A stretch of 6,840 bases of DNA from Flavobacteriaceae bacterium. Its GTDB lineage: Bacteria > Bacteroidota > Bacteroidia > Flavobacteriales > Flavobacteriaceae. The position numbers and the translations under genes were made by a program. The DNA lies in NCBI GenBank assembly GCA_016763215.1, contig JAESUF010000384.1, positions 1-6,840 of the forward strand, read 5' to 3'. Shown here one piece after another: positions 1-6,541 of the stretch (the first letter of the stretch is position 1; each line of letters begins with the position of its first letter). The notes below the pieces were generated by a model. It made no database searches. It saw only the letters and a program-made list of their open reading frames with translations, and was not told where the DNA came from.

Positions 1-208
1 CAGCTATGTTTTAAAAGTAAAAGGGAAAGGGTTTTTAAGGTATCAGATTCGTTTAATGATGGGGATCTTAATAGAATTAGGAAAAGGAACTATCGATATT
101 GATTTTATAAAATGCTCATTGTTAATTGATAATGATAGAGAGGCACTGAAAACTATAGCACCAGGCTCTGGGTTACAACTGTATTCTGTAACCTACGATA
201 ACGCTTAA
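1..208 (+). CDS. truA: tRNA pseudouridine synthase, TruA family (3' end only)
   Basis: Only the last 68 codons are in the window. The reading frame begins at position 2 and ends with TAA at 206-208, followed at once by an in-frame TAG. The visible peptide matches the C-terminal part of the TruA catalytic domain: a GFLRYQIRLMMG segment (family pattern F-x-x-H/Y-x-V/I-R-x-x-x-G), then a G-x-L-x-x-x-G-x-G turn, a DREAL helix segment, and the closing APGSGLQLYSVTY strand (family pattern AP-x-x-GL-x-L-x-x-V-x-Y). By family knowledge TruA isomerises uridines 38-40 in the anticodon arm of tRNAs, in the cytoplasm. The catalytic aspartate lies upstream, outside the window, so activity cannot be judged. 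A shorter TruA paralogue is the main alternative. The gene is transcribed towards the structured RNA element that begins 14 bases after its stop. Confidence 0.82.
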   Translation, partial: SYVLKVKGKGFLRYQIRLMMGILIELGKGTIDIDFIKCSLLIDNDREALKTIAPGSGLQLYSVTYDNA

Positions 209-222
209 TAGTGTTTGTATTT

Positions 223-301
223 GCGTAAGGGATAGTAGTACGTTATCCTACCAACATTGGTTGGTATATAACACGGATAGCCCGACCTTTAGGTTACGCC
301 C
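223..301 (+). ncRNA. Candidate structured RNA element (Flavo-1-like)
   Basis: This stretch has no open reading frame but a consistent nested fold on the plus strand. An outer stem pairs GCGTAA (223-228) with TTACGC (294-299). A central hairpin pairs GTTAT (242-246) with ATAAC (268-272), then, after a small internal loop, TACCAAC (249-255) with GTTGGTA (260-266) around the tetraloop ATTG. A small third hairpin pairs ACC (285-287) with GGT (292-294), sharing base 294 with the outer stem. The single-stranded parts contain GGGATAG (229-235) and GGATAGCCCGAC (275-286), which resemble from memory the conserved parts of the Flavo-1 RNA motif reported in Flavobacteria. GGATA/TATCC (230-234 with 244-248) is an alternative pairing. 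The fold is visible in the sequence; the family name and strand are inference. It could be a separate small RNA or part of the truA 3' untranslated region. Confidence 0.5.
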
Positions 302-334
302 AAAAAAAAATCCACCTTTAAAAAAGATGGATTT
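302..334 (-). terminator. Rho-independent terminator of the acyl-CoA dehydrogenase gene
   Basis: Read on the minus strand, a 12-pair stem (334-323 with 319-308; one T-G wobble) with a TTT loop is followed directly by a run of T (the A-run 302-310 on the plus strand, part of which closes the stem). It starts 22 bases after the stop codon of the leftward ACAD gene, the expected place. On the plus strand the wobble becomes a C-A mismatch and no T-run follows, so it would be a weaker terminator for truA transcripts. Confidence 0.85.
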
Positions 335-356
335 ATATATTTCAATGTTGTTGTTA

Positions 357-1499
357 TTATCCCTTGATAATACTTCTTGAGATTACTATTTTTTGAATTT
401 CAGAAGTACCTTCATAAATCTGAGTAATTTTAGCATCACGCATCAAACGCTCTACATGGTATTCTTTTACAAAACCATTTCCTCCATGAATTTGAACAGC
501 TTCAACAGTATGCTCCATCGCTACTTTGGAAGCATATAATTTAGCCATTGCGCTAGAAAGATCATAGTTATTGCCTTGATCTTTATCCCAAGCAGATTTC
601 ATTACTAAATGACGAGCAGCAGGAATGTCTGTATACATATCTGCTAATTTAAAAGCGATAGCTTGATGATTGCAAATTTCTGTACCAAAAGCTTTGCGTT
701 CTTTTGAGTATTTCAATGCTAGTTCATAAGCTCCAGCGGCTATTCCTAATGCTTGAGAAGCAATACCAATACGGCCTCCAGAAAGAGTTTTCATTGCAAA
801 TTTAAAACCAAAACCATCTTCACCAATTCTATTTTCTTTTGGAACTTTTACATCATTAAACTGTAATGTGTGTGTATCACTACCACGTATTCCTAACTTA
901 TCTTCTTTTGGTCCAATGTCAAAACCTTCCATCCCTTTTTCTACAATGAAAGCATTAATTCCTTTATGCCCTTTTTCACGATCGGTTTGAGCAATTACTA
1001 AATAAACTCCAGCTCTACCTCCATTGGTAATCCAGTTTTTAGTTCCATTTAATAAGTAATGATCACCCATGTCTATGGCAGTTGTTTTCTGAGAAGTTGC
1101 ATCACTACCAGCTTCAGGTTCACTTAAACAAAAAGCTCCAATAGTTTCACCGGTAGCTAGTTTTGTTAAATATTTTTGTTTTTGTGCTTCAGTTCCATAT
1201 GCTTCAAGACCGTAACATACTAATGAGTTATTTACTGAAACCATTACTGATGCAGAAGCGTCTATTTTAGATAGTTCTTCCATGATTAGTACATGAGAAA
1301 AAGTATCCATTCCGCTTCCACCATATTTTGGATCTACCATGATACCTAAGAAACCTAATTCTCCCATTTTCTTTACTAACTCTTCAGGGAATTCTTGTTC
1401 ATTATCTCTTTCAACAACTCCAGGCAATAATTCTGTTTGAGCAAAATCACGCGCTGCGTCTCTAATCATTATATGCTCTTCAGTAAGGTTAAAATCCAT
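357..1499 (-). CDS. Acyl-CoA dehydrogenase (short-chain/butyryl-CoA type)
   Basis: A complete 380-residue protein, the usual length for soluble short-chain acyl-CoA dehydrogenases. These FAD enzymes oxidise acyl-CoA to trans-2-enoyl-CoA and pass electrons to electron-transfer flavoprotein in the cytoplasm. The N-terminal helical domain is followed by the FAD/substrate signature around residues 123-133 (CLSEPEAGSD), the middle beta domain (WITNGG at about 156-161), and the C-terminal helical domain with RKAFG (278-282), which contacts FAD of the partner subunit. The second ACAD signature starts at QIHGGNGF (336-343), and the IYEGTSEIQ segment carries the catalytic base Glu363. This placement of the base is typical of the short-chain and butyryl-CoA branch rather than the isovaleryl-CoA branch. 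The start is ATG at 1499, with no clear Shine-Dalgarno sequence. It is transcribed divergently from anmK and ends at its own terminator. The exact acyl chain specificity cannot be read from the sequence; a branched-chain substrate remains possible. Confidence 0.95.
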   Translation of the reverse strand: MDFNLTEEHIMIRDAARDFAQTELLPGVVERDNEQEFPEELVKKMGELGFLGIMVDPKYGGSGMDTFSHVLIMEELSKIDASASVMVSVNNSLVCYGLEAYGTEAQKQKYLTKLATGETIGAFCLSEPEAGSDATSQKTTAIDMGDHYLLNGTKNWITNGGRAGVYLVIAQTDREKGHKGINAFIVEKGMEGFDIGPKEDKLGIRGSDTHTLQFNDVKVPKENRIGEDGFGFKFAMKTLSGGRIGIASQALGIAAGAYELALKYSKERKAFGTEICNHQAIAFKLADMYTDIPAARHLVMKSAWDKDQGNNYDLSSAMAKLYASKVAMEHTVEAVQIHGGNGFVKEYHVERLMRDAKITQIYEGTSEIQKIVISRSIIKG

Positions 1500-1556
1500 T
1501 TTTATATAGTATTATTAAATTCGTAAAAAATGTGCTCAAAGATACTTTTTTACTGG

Positions 1557-1586
1557 CATATTTTTAATAAACTTTTCATATTTTTA
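1557..1586. repeat. Two direct copies of CATATTTTTA, 20 bp apart
   Basis: The ten-base string CATATTTTTA occurs at 1557-1566 and again at 1577-1586 inside the 92-bp region between the divergent ACAD and anmK genes. The start-to-start distance of 20 bp is close to two helical turns, which would put both copies on the same face of the DNA. The second copy ends only five bases before the anmK start codon. This could be an operator or part of a promoter, but the region is very AT-rich and chance is a real alternative. The repeat itself is directly visible; its function is a guess. Confidence 0.3.
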
Positions 1587-1591
1587 CGGAT

Positions 1592-2662
1592 ATGAGTAGT
1601 GATTTTGTTTATGCTATAGGTTTAATGTCTGGGACTTCATTGGATGGATTGGATATTGTGTATGTTAAGTTTGATAAAAATAACGTGGAAGAGTTTGAAA
1701 TCTTGTTTACAGAGACGGTTTCTTATTCTGATTCATGGAAAGAAAGACTTCAAAAAGGGATTCAATTACCGGTTGAACAGATAGAAAATCTTGATGTAGA
1801 ATATGGTGTTTATTTAGGGATAGAAACTCAGAAATTTATTAAGATGAATAAGATTAACTCAATTGATTTTATTGCTTCTCATGGACATACAATATTTCAC
1901 CAACCAGAAAAAGGAATCACCTTGCAAATAGGTAATGGTCAGGAAATTTCTAACCGTACGAATTGTAAAGTTATTTGTGATTTTAGAGCTCAAGATGTTC
2001 AATTTGGCGGACAAGGAGCTCCATTAGTTCCTATTGGTGATCAATTGTTGTTTTCTGACTATGATGCTTGTGTTAACCTTGGAGGGTTTGCTAATATTTC
2101 ATTTAAAAAAGAAGGAGAGCGTATTGCTTTTGATATTTGTCCTGCGAATATTATATTAAATCACTTTAGCAGAAAACTAGGGTTAGATTTTGATGATAAA
2201 GGGAACGTGGCTTCAAAAGGTGTGGTGGATGAAAAATTATTGGAAGAGTTAACTAAAATTCCATTCTACCAATTGAGCCCTCCAAAATCTTTAGGATTAG
2301 AATGGGTACATCAATTTATTTTTCCATTAATTGATGCTAGAGAGGCTTCCGTAAATACATTTTTAAGAACTTTTATTGAACATATTGCTCAACAAATTTC
2401 AACTGTTATTCAGCCTTTTGAAAAGATCCTTTTTACAGGAGGTGGTGTGTATAATGATTTTTTAATCAGTCGGATAAGTCAAATTGGGAAAGCAAATATT
2501 ATTATTCCATCTTCTGAAATTATTGATTATAAGGAGTCGTTAATTTTTGCATTATTGGGGTTGTTAAAGTTGCAAGGAAAAGTTAATTGTTTGTCGAGTG
2601 TTACTGGGGCTAAAAAAAATCATTCATCGGGACGAATATTTAACCCAAATAATTCTGATTAG
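1592..2662 (+). CDS. anmK: Anhydro-N-acetylmuramic acid kinase
   Basis: A complete 356-residue protein, slightly shorter than the roughly 360-370 residues of proteobacterial AnmK. The enzyme opens the 1,6-anhydro ring of anhydro-MurNAc and phosphorylates it with ATP to MurNAc-6-phosphate, a cytoplasmic step of cell-wall recycling before the MurQ etherase. Visible motifs in order are GLMSGTSLDGLD (10-21, ATP phosphate binding), SHGHT (96-100), the sugar-binding FGGQGAPLVP (138-147), NLGGFANIS (162-170), FDICPAN (180-186), TGGGVYN (282-288) and a C-terminal SSVTGA. By alignment from memory with the Pseudomonas enzyme, whose catalytic base is Asp182 in FDCGPGN, Asp181 is the base here. The two glycines of that motif are replaced by Cys and Ala. 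It is the first gene of the rightward block. The start ATG has only a very short leader and no Shine-Dalgarno sequence. It ends in TAG, showing that TAG works as a stop codon in this genome. Confidence 0.95.
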   Translation: MSSDFVYAIGLMSGTSLDGLDIVYVKFDKNNVEEFEILFTETVSYSDSWKERLQKGIQLPVEQIENLDVEYGVYLGIETQKFIKMNKINSIDFIASHGHTIFHQPEKGITLQIGNGQEISNRTNCKVICDFRAQDVQFGGQGAPLVPIGDQLLFSDYDACVNLGGFANISFKKEGERIAFDICPANIILNHFSRKLGLDFDDKGNVASKGVVDEKLLEELTKIPFYQLSPPKSLGLEWVHQFIFPLIDAREASVNTFLRTFIEHIAQQISTVIQPFEKILFTGGGVYNDFLISRISQIGKANIIIPSSEIIDYKESLIFALLGLLKLQGKVNCLSSVTGAKKNHSSGRIFNPNNSD

Positions 2663-2729
2663 CGATTTATTTTTTTTAATTTGGTGACGTTTTAAAGACT
2701 TCAAATAAATCAACACTAAACAACTTTTA

Positions 2730-3962
2730 ATGAAGGTATTACTTAAGAAGTATGAAGATAAACAACCTGAAATAGTTTTTAACTGGAAAGATCCAGAGAC
2801 TGAAGCTGAGGGTTGGACAGTGATAAATTCTCTTCGAGGCGGAGCAGCCGGAGGAGGAACTAGAATGAGAAAAGGATTGGATATGAATGAAGTACTTTCA
2901 TTGGCAAAAACAATGGAGGTGAAGTTTACGGTGTCTGGGCCTGCAATTGGAGGTGCAAAATCTGGGATTAACTTTGATCCTAATGATCCAAGGAAAAGAG
3001 GGGTTTTAGAACGTTGGTACAAAGCAGTAACTCCTTTATTGAAACATTACTACGGAACTGGAGGAGACTTAAATGTAGATGCCGATAAAGATGTGATTCC
3101 AATTACTGAAGATTGTGGAGTATGGCATCCTCAAGAGGGTATTTTTAACGGTCATTTTAAACCAAGTGAAGCTGATAAGATTAATAGAATTGGTCAATTA
3201 CGTCTGGGTGTTATCAAAATCATTGAAGACAAAAAATACTCACCAGACTTATCAAGAAAATATACTGTAGCAGATATGTTAACTGGTTATGGAGTCGCAG
3301 AAGCAGTAAAACATTATTACACCATTTATGGTGGTTCTATTGAAGGCAAAAAAGCAGTGGTTCAGGGATTTGGAAATGTAGGTTCTGCAGCAGCTTTTTA
3401 TTTAACTCAGTTAGGTGCCAAAGTTGTTGGAATAATCGATAGGGATGGAGGAATTATTAATGAAGACGGTTTTACAATGGATGAAGTGACTGGTTTATTT
3501 CTAAGTAAAGATGGAAACAAATTAGTGTCTGAAAATATGATTTCATTTGATGAAATCAATCAAAAAATATGGTCATTGACTGCCGAAATATTTGTTCCAG
3601 CAGCTGCATCGAGGTTGGTTTCTAAAGATCAAATAACTCAAATGATTTCGTCAGGATTGGAAGTAATCTCTCCAGGTGTTAACGTACCTTTTGCGGATAA
3701 AGAAATTTTCTTTGGGCCTATTATGGAGTATACAGACTCTCAAGTAAGTTTATTGCCTGACTTTATTTCAAATTGTGGAATTGCTAGGGTCTTTGCATAT
3801 CTAATGGAAGCACGAGTGAAATTACCTATGCAGGATGAGGCAATCTTTAAAGATACTTCTGAAACAATCAGAAAAGCATTAGTTAATACATATGAGAGAA
3901 GTAATAGTAAAAAAGAAATTTGTAAAACAGCTTTTGAAATTGCGTTAAAACAATCAATCTAA
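2730..3962 (+). CDS. Glu/Leu/Phe/Val dehydrogenase family amino-acid dehydrogenase
   Basis: A complete 410-residue protein of the family that reversibly deaminates an L-amino acid to the 2-oxo acid and ammonia with NAD(P). The N-terminal substrate domain shows the two family lysines, Lys65 (MEVKFTV) and Lys77 in GGAKSG, twelve residues apart as in glutamate, leucine and phenylalanine dehydrogenases. Asp128 in TEDCG matches the catalytic aspartate; the TEDxG context is closer to TAEDVG of leucine and phenylalanine enzymes than to typical glutamate dehydrogenases. The C-terminal Rossmann domain carries QGFGNVG (202-208) and an acidic residue at Asp237 after the second strand, which usually favours NAD over NADP. 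The length lies between leucine dehydrogenase (about 365) and glutamate dehydrogenase (about 420-450). Substrate is therefore left open, so no gene symbol is given. It follows anmK after 67 bases and precedes nhaD by 16 bases, the latter close enough for co-transcription. No Shine-Dalgarno sequence is evident before the ATG. Confidence 0.9.
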   Translation: MKVLLKKYEDKQPEIVFNWKDPETEAEGWTVINSLRGGAAGGGTRMRKGLDMNEVLSLAKTMEVKFTVSGPAIGGAKSGINFDPNDPRKRGVLERWYKAVTPLLKHYYGTGGDLNVDADKDVIPITEDCGVWHPQEGIFNGHFKPSEADKINRIGQLRLGVIKIIEDKKYSPDLSRKYTVADMLTGYGVAEAVKHYYTIYGGSIEGKKAVVQGFGNVGSAAAFYLTQLGAKVVGIIDRDGGIINEDGFTMDEVTGLFLSKDGNKLVSENMISFDEINQKIWSLTAEIFVPAAASRLVSKDQITQMISSGLEVISPGVNVPFADKEIFFGPIMEYTDSQVSLLPDFISNCGIARVFAYLMEARVKLPMQDEAIFKDTSETIRKALVNTYERSNSKKEICKTAFEIALKQSI

Positions 3963-3978
3963 TTATAATAACATACAT

Positions 3979-5375
3979 ATGGAATCAGTAATCATCATAG
4001 TATTTATCTTAGGGTATTTAGCAATAACCTTAGAGCATAATTTAAAGCTTGATAAGTTAATTCCAGCATTGGCAATGATGGCAATTTGTTGGGCAATTGT
4101 AGCTCTTGGAATCGATTCATTTTCCAATTGGTTTGATTCAGCAAATCATGCTTTGGTAGACGGGTTTGCAGCTAAAAGTCATGAAGCAAAACTTCATTTA
4201 GCTGAAGAAACCTTGTTGCATCATTTAGGTAAACTGCGGAAATACTGGTGTTCCTGTTAGGAGCGATGACCATTGTTGAGATTATTGATTACTTCGATGG
4301 TTTCTCTACAATAAAAGGATATGTGAAAACAAATAGTAAGAAGAAAATTCTTTGGATATTTTCAATTCTAGCATTTATTCTTTCTGCAATTATAGACAAC
4401 CTAACAGCTACAATTGTACTGATTTCTATTTTGCAAAAAATAGTAAAAAAGAGAGATGAAAGAATTTGGTTTGCAGGATTAATTATTATTGCAGCGAATG
4501 CTGGTGGAGCTTTTTCACCCATTGGTGATGTTACAACGACAATGTTGTGGATTGGAGACAAAGTAAGTACCGTAAAATTATTTATGTATTTATTTATTCC
4601 TTCACTGTTGTGTATGATAGTGCCGTCATTTATTGCTTCATTCTTAAAACCTTTTCAAGGAACAATTGATGTTGAAAAGGATACAGATTCTAGACCAAAA
4701 GGTAAGTATAGCGCACCCATGTTGTACTTAGGGTTAGGGGCTATTGTTTTTGTTCCAATTTTTAAAACGGTTACACATCTACCTCCTTATGTGGGGATGA
4801 TGCTCTCTTTAGCAATTGTAGCAACATTTGCAGAAATATTTAGTAGAAGAAAATTTTCAATCACCGATTTCACAACAATGGATGAATCTAGAGAACATGC
4901 GTATCACAGCCCTGTTCATAGCTCTTTGTCTAAAATTGAAATGCCAAGTATTTTATTTTTCTTAGGAATTTTAATGGCAGTTGCTGCTCTAGAATCACTG
5001 GGAATTTTGTTTGGTTTTGCAGATACTTTAAAAGAAAACATCCCTCTCTTAGGAACAGAATTAGATGGGGCTAGAGTTTCTGATACTGTAGTAATGTTAT
5101 TAGGAATAGGTTCTGCTGTTATTGACAATGTGCCATTGGTTGCTGCAAGTCTAGGGATGTTTACAGAGCCGTTAGATGATCCTTTATGGCATTTCATTGC
5201 ATTTTCTGCTGGTACTGGAGGAAGCATGTTAATTATTGGTTCTGCGGCAGGAGTTGTTGCTATGGGAATGGAGAAAATTGACTTTTTCTGGTATTTAAAA
5301 AAGATATCTTGGCTGGCATTTATTGGATTTATAGTCGGATCAGCAGCCTTTATGGTTATGCGAATGTTCGTGTAA
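3979..5375 (+). pseudogene. nhaD: NhaD-family Na+/H+ antiporter, frameshifted as written
   Basis: The two halves of one gene lie in different frames. The first (from ATG at 3979) runs in frame through HHLGK at 4219-4233 and then reads into eight foreign residues and a TAG at 4258-4260. The second, one base back, reads TAEILVFLLGAM from position 4233 onward and continues to TAA at 5373-5375. Inserting one A into the AAA at 4231-4233 joins them as GKTAEILVFLLGAM and gives a 465-residue protein, a normal NhaD length. NhaD is a multi-pass inner-membrane protein that expels sodium in exchange for protons. Preserved motifs (corrected numbering) include IIDNLTATIVL with Asp140, GGAFSPIGDVTTTMLW (about 176-191), IDNVPLVAA with Asp383, and GGSMLIIGSAAG near the C-terminus; the two I-D-N helices are the family hallmark. 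A GTG at 4248 could start the second frame, but it lies inside a conserved helix and would omit the first membrane segments. No slippery heptamer is present. All else is intact, so sequencing error or recent mutation is likely. Confidence 0.88.
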
Positions 5376-5462
5376 AATAAAAAATCAAGAAATTCTCCTT
5401 TTTTTTGAAACAATTTCTTAATAAAAAGGTCGTTACTATAAAAGAACTTTAAAAACATCTAA
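5376..5462. other. nhaD-exbB intergenic region with a weak hairpin
   Basis: This 87-bp AT-rich gap contains an imperfect terminator-like structure: AAGAAATT (5387-5394) can pair with AATTTCTT (5412-5419) around a 17-base loop holding an eight-T run (5399-5406). No T-run follows the stem, so termination is doubtful, and the exbB promoter probably lies in the remaining stretch before 5463. I could not find a convincing flavobacterial -33/-7 pair. The gap is large enough to separate exbB from nhaD into a new transcription unit. Confidence 0.3.
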
Positions 5463-6149
5463 ATGTTGTTATTCATTCAAGAAACCCCCGAATTACTAGA
5501 TCCAGCCTCAAAAGAAAAAACACTATCTATCTATAAACTGATTGTAGATGGTGGTCTAGGAGGCCAAATTATTATTGCCATCTTATTTGTACTATTGACA
5601 GTTACATTATACATATACTTTGAGCGATATTTTGCAATTAAAGCAGCGTCTAAGGTTGATAAAAATCTCATGAATCAAATTAGAGATTATGTTACTAATG
5701 GTAAGATTGAGTCTGCTGATGCATAGTGTAAGAATACGAATTCTCCAACAGCGAGATTGATAGATAAAGGAATTTCTAGAATTGGAAAACCTTTGGAAGA
5801 TATTAATAAAGCTATTGAAAATGCTGGGAAGTTAGAAGTTTATCAATTAGAAAAAAATGTAAGTGTCATAGCCACGATTGCTGGTGCTGCTCCAATGATT
5901 GGATTCTTAGGGACAGTTATCGGTATGATTGTTGCTATTCATGAAATAGCAAACGCTGGGGGGCAAATAGATATTAAATTGCTTTCAGATGGATTGTATA
6001 CAGCTATGACAACAACTGTTGCTGGTTTAATTGTTGGAATTATTGCTTATATTACCTACAATCATATTGTGGTGAAAACCGACAAAGTGATGTATCAAAT
6101 GGAAGCGAAGTCAGTTGAGTTTCTAGATTTATTAAACGAACCTGTATAA
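5463..6149 (+). pseudogene. exbB: ExbB/TolQ/MotA-family proton channel with in-frame TAG
   Basis: One frame from ATG at 5463 to TAA at 6147-6149 encodes a 228-codon ExbB-like protein, interrupted at codon 88 by TAG (5724-5726). Homologues I recall read ADALCKNTNSP across this point, so a single T-to-A change in a TTG leucine codon explains it. Both sides are well conserved. Membrane segment 1 is at about residues 36-56, segment 2 at about 135-161 with APMIGFLGTVIGMI (143-156), and segment 3 at about 184-202 within GLYTAMTTTVAGLIVGI (177-193). By family knowledge ExbB forms a pentameric inner-membrane channel around ExbD and turns proton flow into work on TonB. The stop overlaps the exbD start (TAATG), implying coupled translation. 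If the TAG is real, the first product would keep only one membrane segment, and an internal restart such as TTG at 5757 would lack it. Readthrough or sequencing error are alternatives. No Shine-Dalgarno sequence is seen. Confidence 0.88.
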
Positions 6150-6541
6150 TGAATTTAAGAGGAAGAAATAAAGTCAATCCGAATTTCAATATGTCGTCTA
6201 TGACGGATATTGTTTTTCTATTGTTGATCTTTTTCATGCTAACATCAACATTGGTTACTGTAAGTGCTATAGATGTTCTGTTGCCAAAAGCAGGAGGGAA
6301 AACTGAAAATAGTGCAGCGGTAGCTGTTTCTATTACCAATAAGTCTAAGTTTTATATTGATAAAACTTTGGTGAGTGAACGAAACTTAGAGTTGGAGATC
6401 TTAAAGAAGGTAGGAGCAGATAAGAAAAAAACAGTTGTTATTAGAGGAGATCAAAATGTTCCCTATAAGAGTGTGATGAAAGTGATTGAAATAGCAAATA
6501 AGAATAAACTAAAAATGATTTTGGCAGTCAAAGGAAAATAA
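6149..6541 (+). CDS. exbD: ExbD/TolR-family biopolymer transport protein
   Basis: A complete 130-residue protein, a typical ExbD/TolR length. A short cytoplasmic N-terminus with the NFNMSSMTD lead-in is followed by one membrane helix (about 20-40) that begins with the conserved Asp20 in MTDIVFLLLIFFML. By family knowledge this is the single membrane aspartate that carries protons in the ExbB-ExbD motor (Asp25 in the Escherichia coli protein). The periplasmic domain ends with VVIRGDQNVPYKSVMKVIE (about 95-113), the usual ExbD pattern of a strand, V/P-Y and an amphipathic helix. It overlaps exbB by one base upstream and the tonB-like gene by one base downstream (both TAATG), so the three are surely one operon with coupled translation. 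No lesion is seen. If exbB really is broken, this protein would lack its channel partner unless a second ExbB exists elsewhere. TolR is the alternative name; the TonB-like neighbour favours ExbD. Confidence 0.93.
   Translation: MNLRGRNKVNPNFNMSSMTDIVFLLLIFFMLTSTLVTVSAIDVLLPKAGGKTENSAAVAVSITNKSKFYIDKTLVSERNLELEILKKVGADKKKTVVIRGDQNVPYKSVMKVIEIANKNKLKMILAVKGK

Noticed and set aside
1510..1540. Flavobacterial-type promoter for the ACAD gene (minus strand TTTG at 1540-1537, 19 bp, then TAATAATA at 1517-1510)
   Set aside because: The spacing fits, but the -7 part matches the TAnnTTTG consensus at only half of the fixed positions, too weak to list in such AT-rich DNA.
2624..3022. Reverse-strand open frame across the anmK end and dehydrogenase start
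   Set aside because: It is antisense to strongly conserved coding sequence and its translation has no recognisable domain; it is a by-product of the codon use of the real genes.
4225..4240. Programmed -1 ribosomal frameshift in nhaD
   Set aside because: The zero-frame codons GGT AAA CTG do not form an X-XXY-YYZ slippery heptamer, and a lysine tRNA slipping back would face TAA. NhaD proteins are normally encoded in one frame.
4248..5375. Separate shorter antiporter gene starting with GTG at 4248
   Set aside because: The GTG lies within a conserved helix and conserved residues TAEIL precede it in the same frame, so it is the continuation of nhaD and not an independent gene.
4916..5458. Reverse-strand open frame of about 180 codons inside nhaD
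   Set aside because: It mirrors the membrane segments of the conserved antiporter on the other strand and shows no family features of its own. The same applies to the reverse frames at 4289-4561 and 6052-6339.
5724..5726. TAG reassigned to an amino acid in this genome
   Set aside because: anmK ends naturally with TAG at 2660-2662 directly after its normal C-terminus, and truA has TAG as the second of tandem stops, so TAG acts as a stop here.
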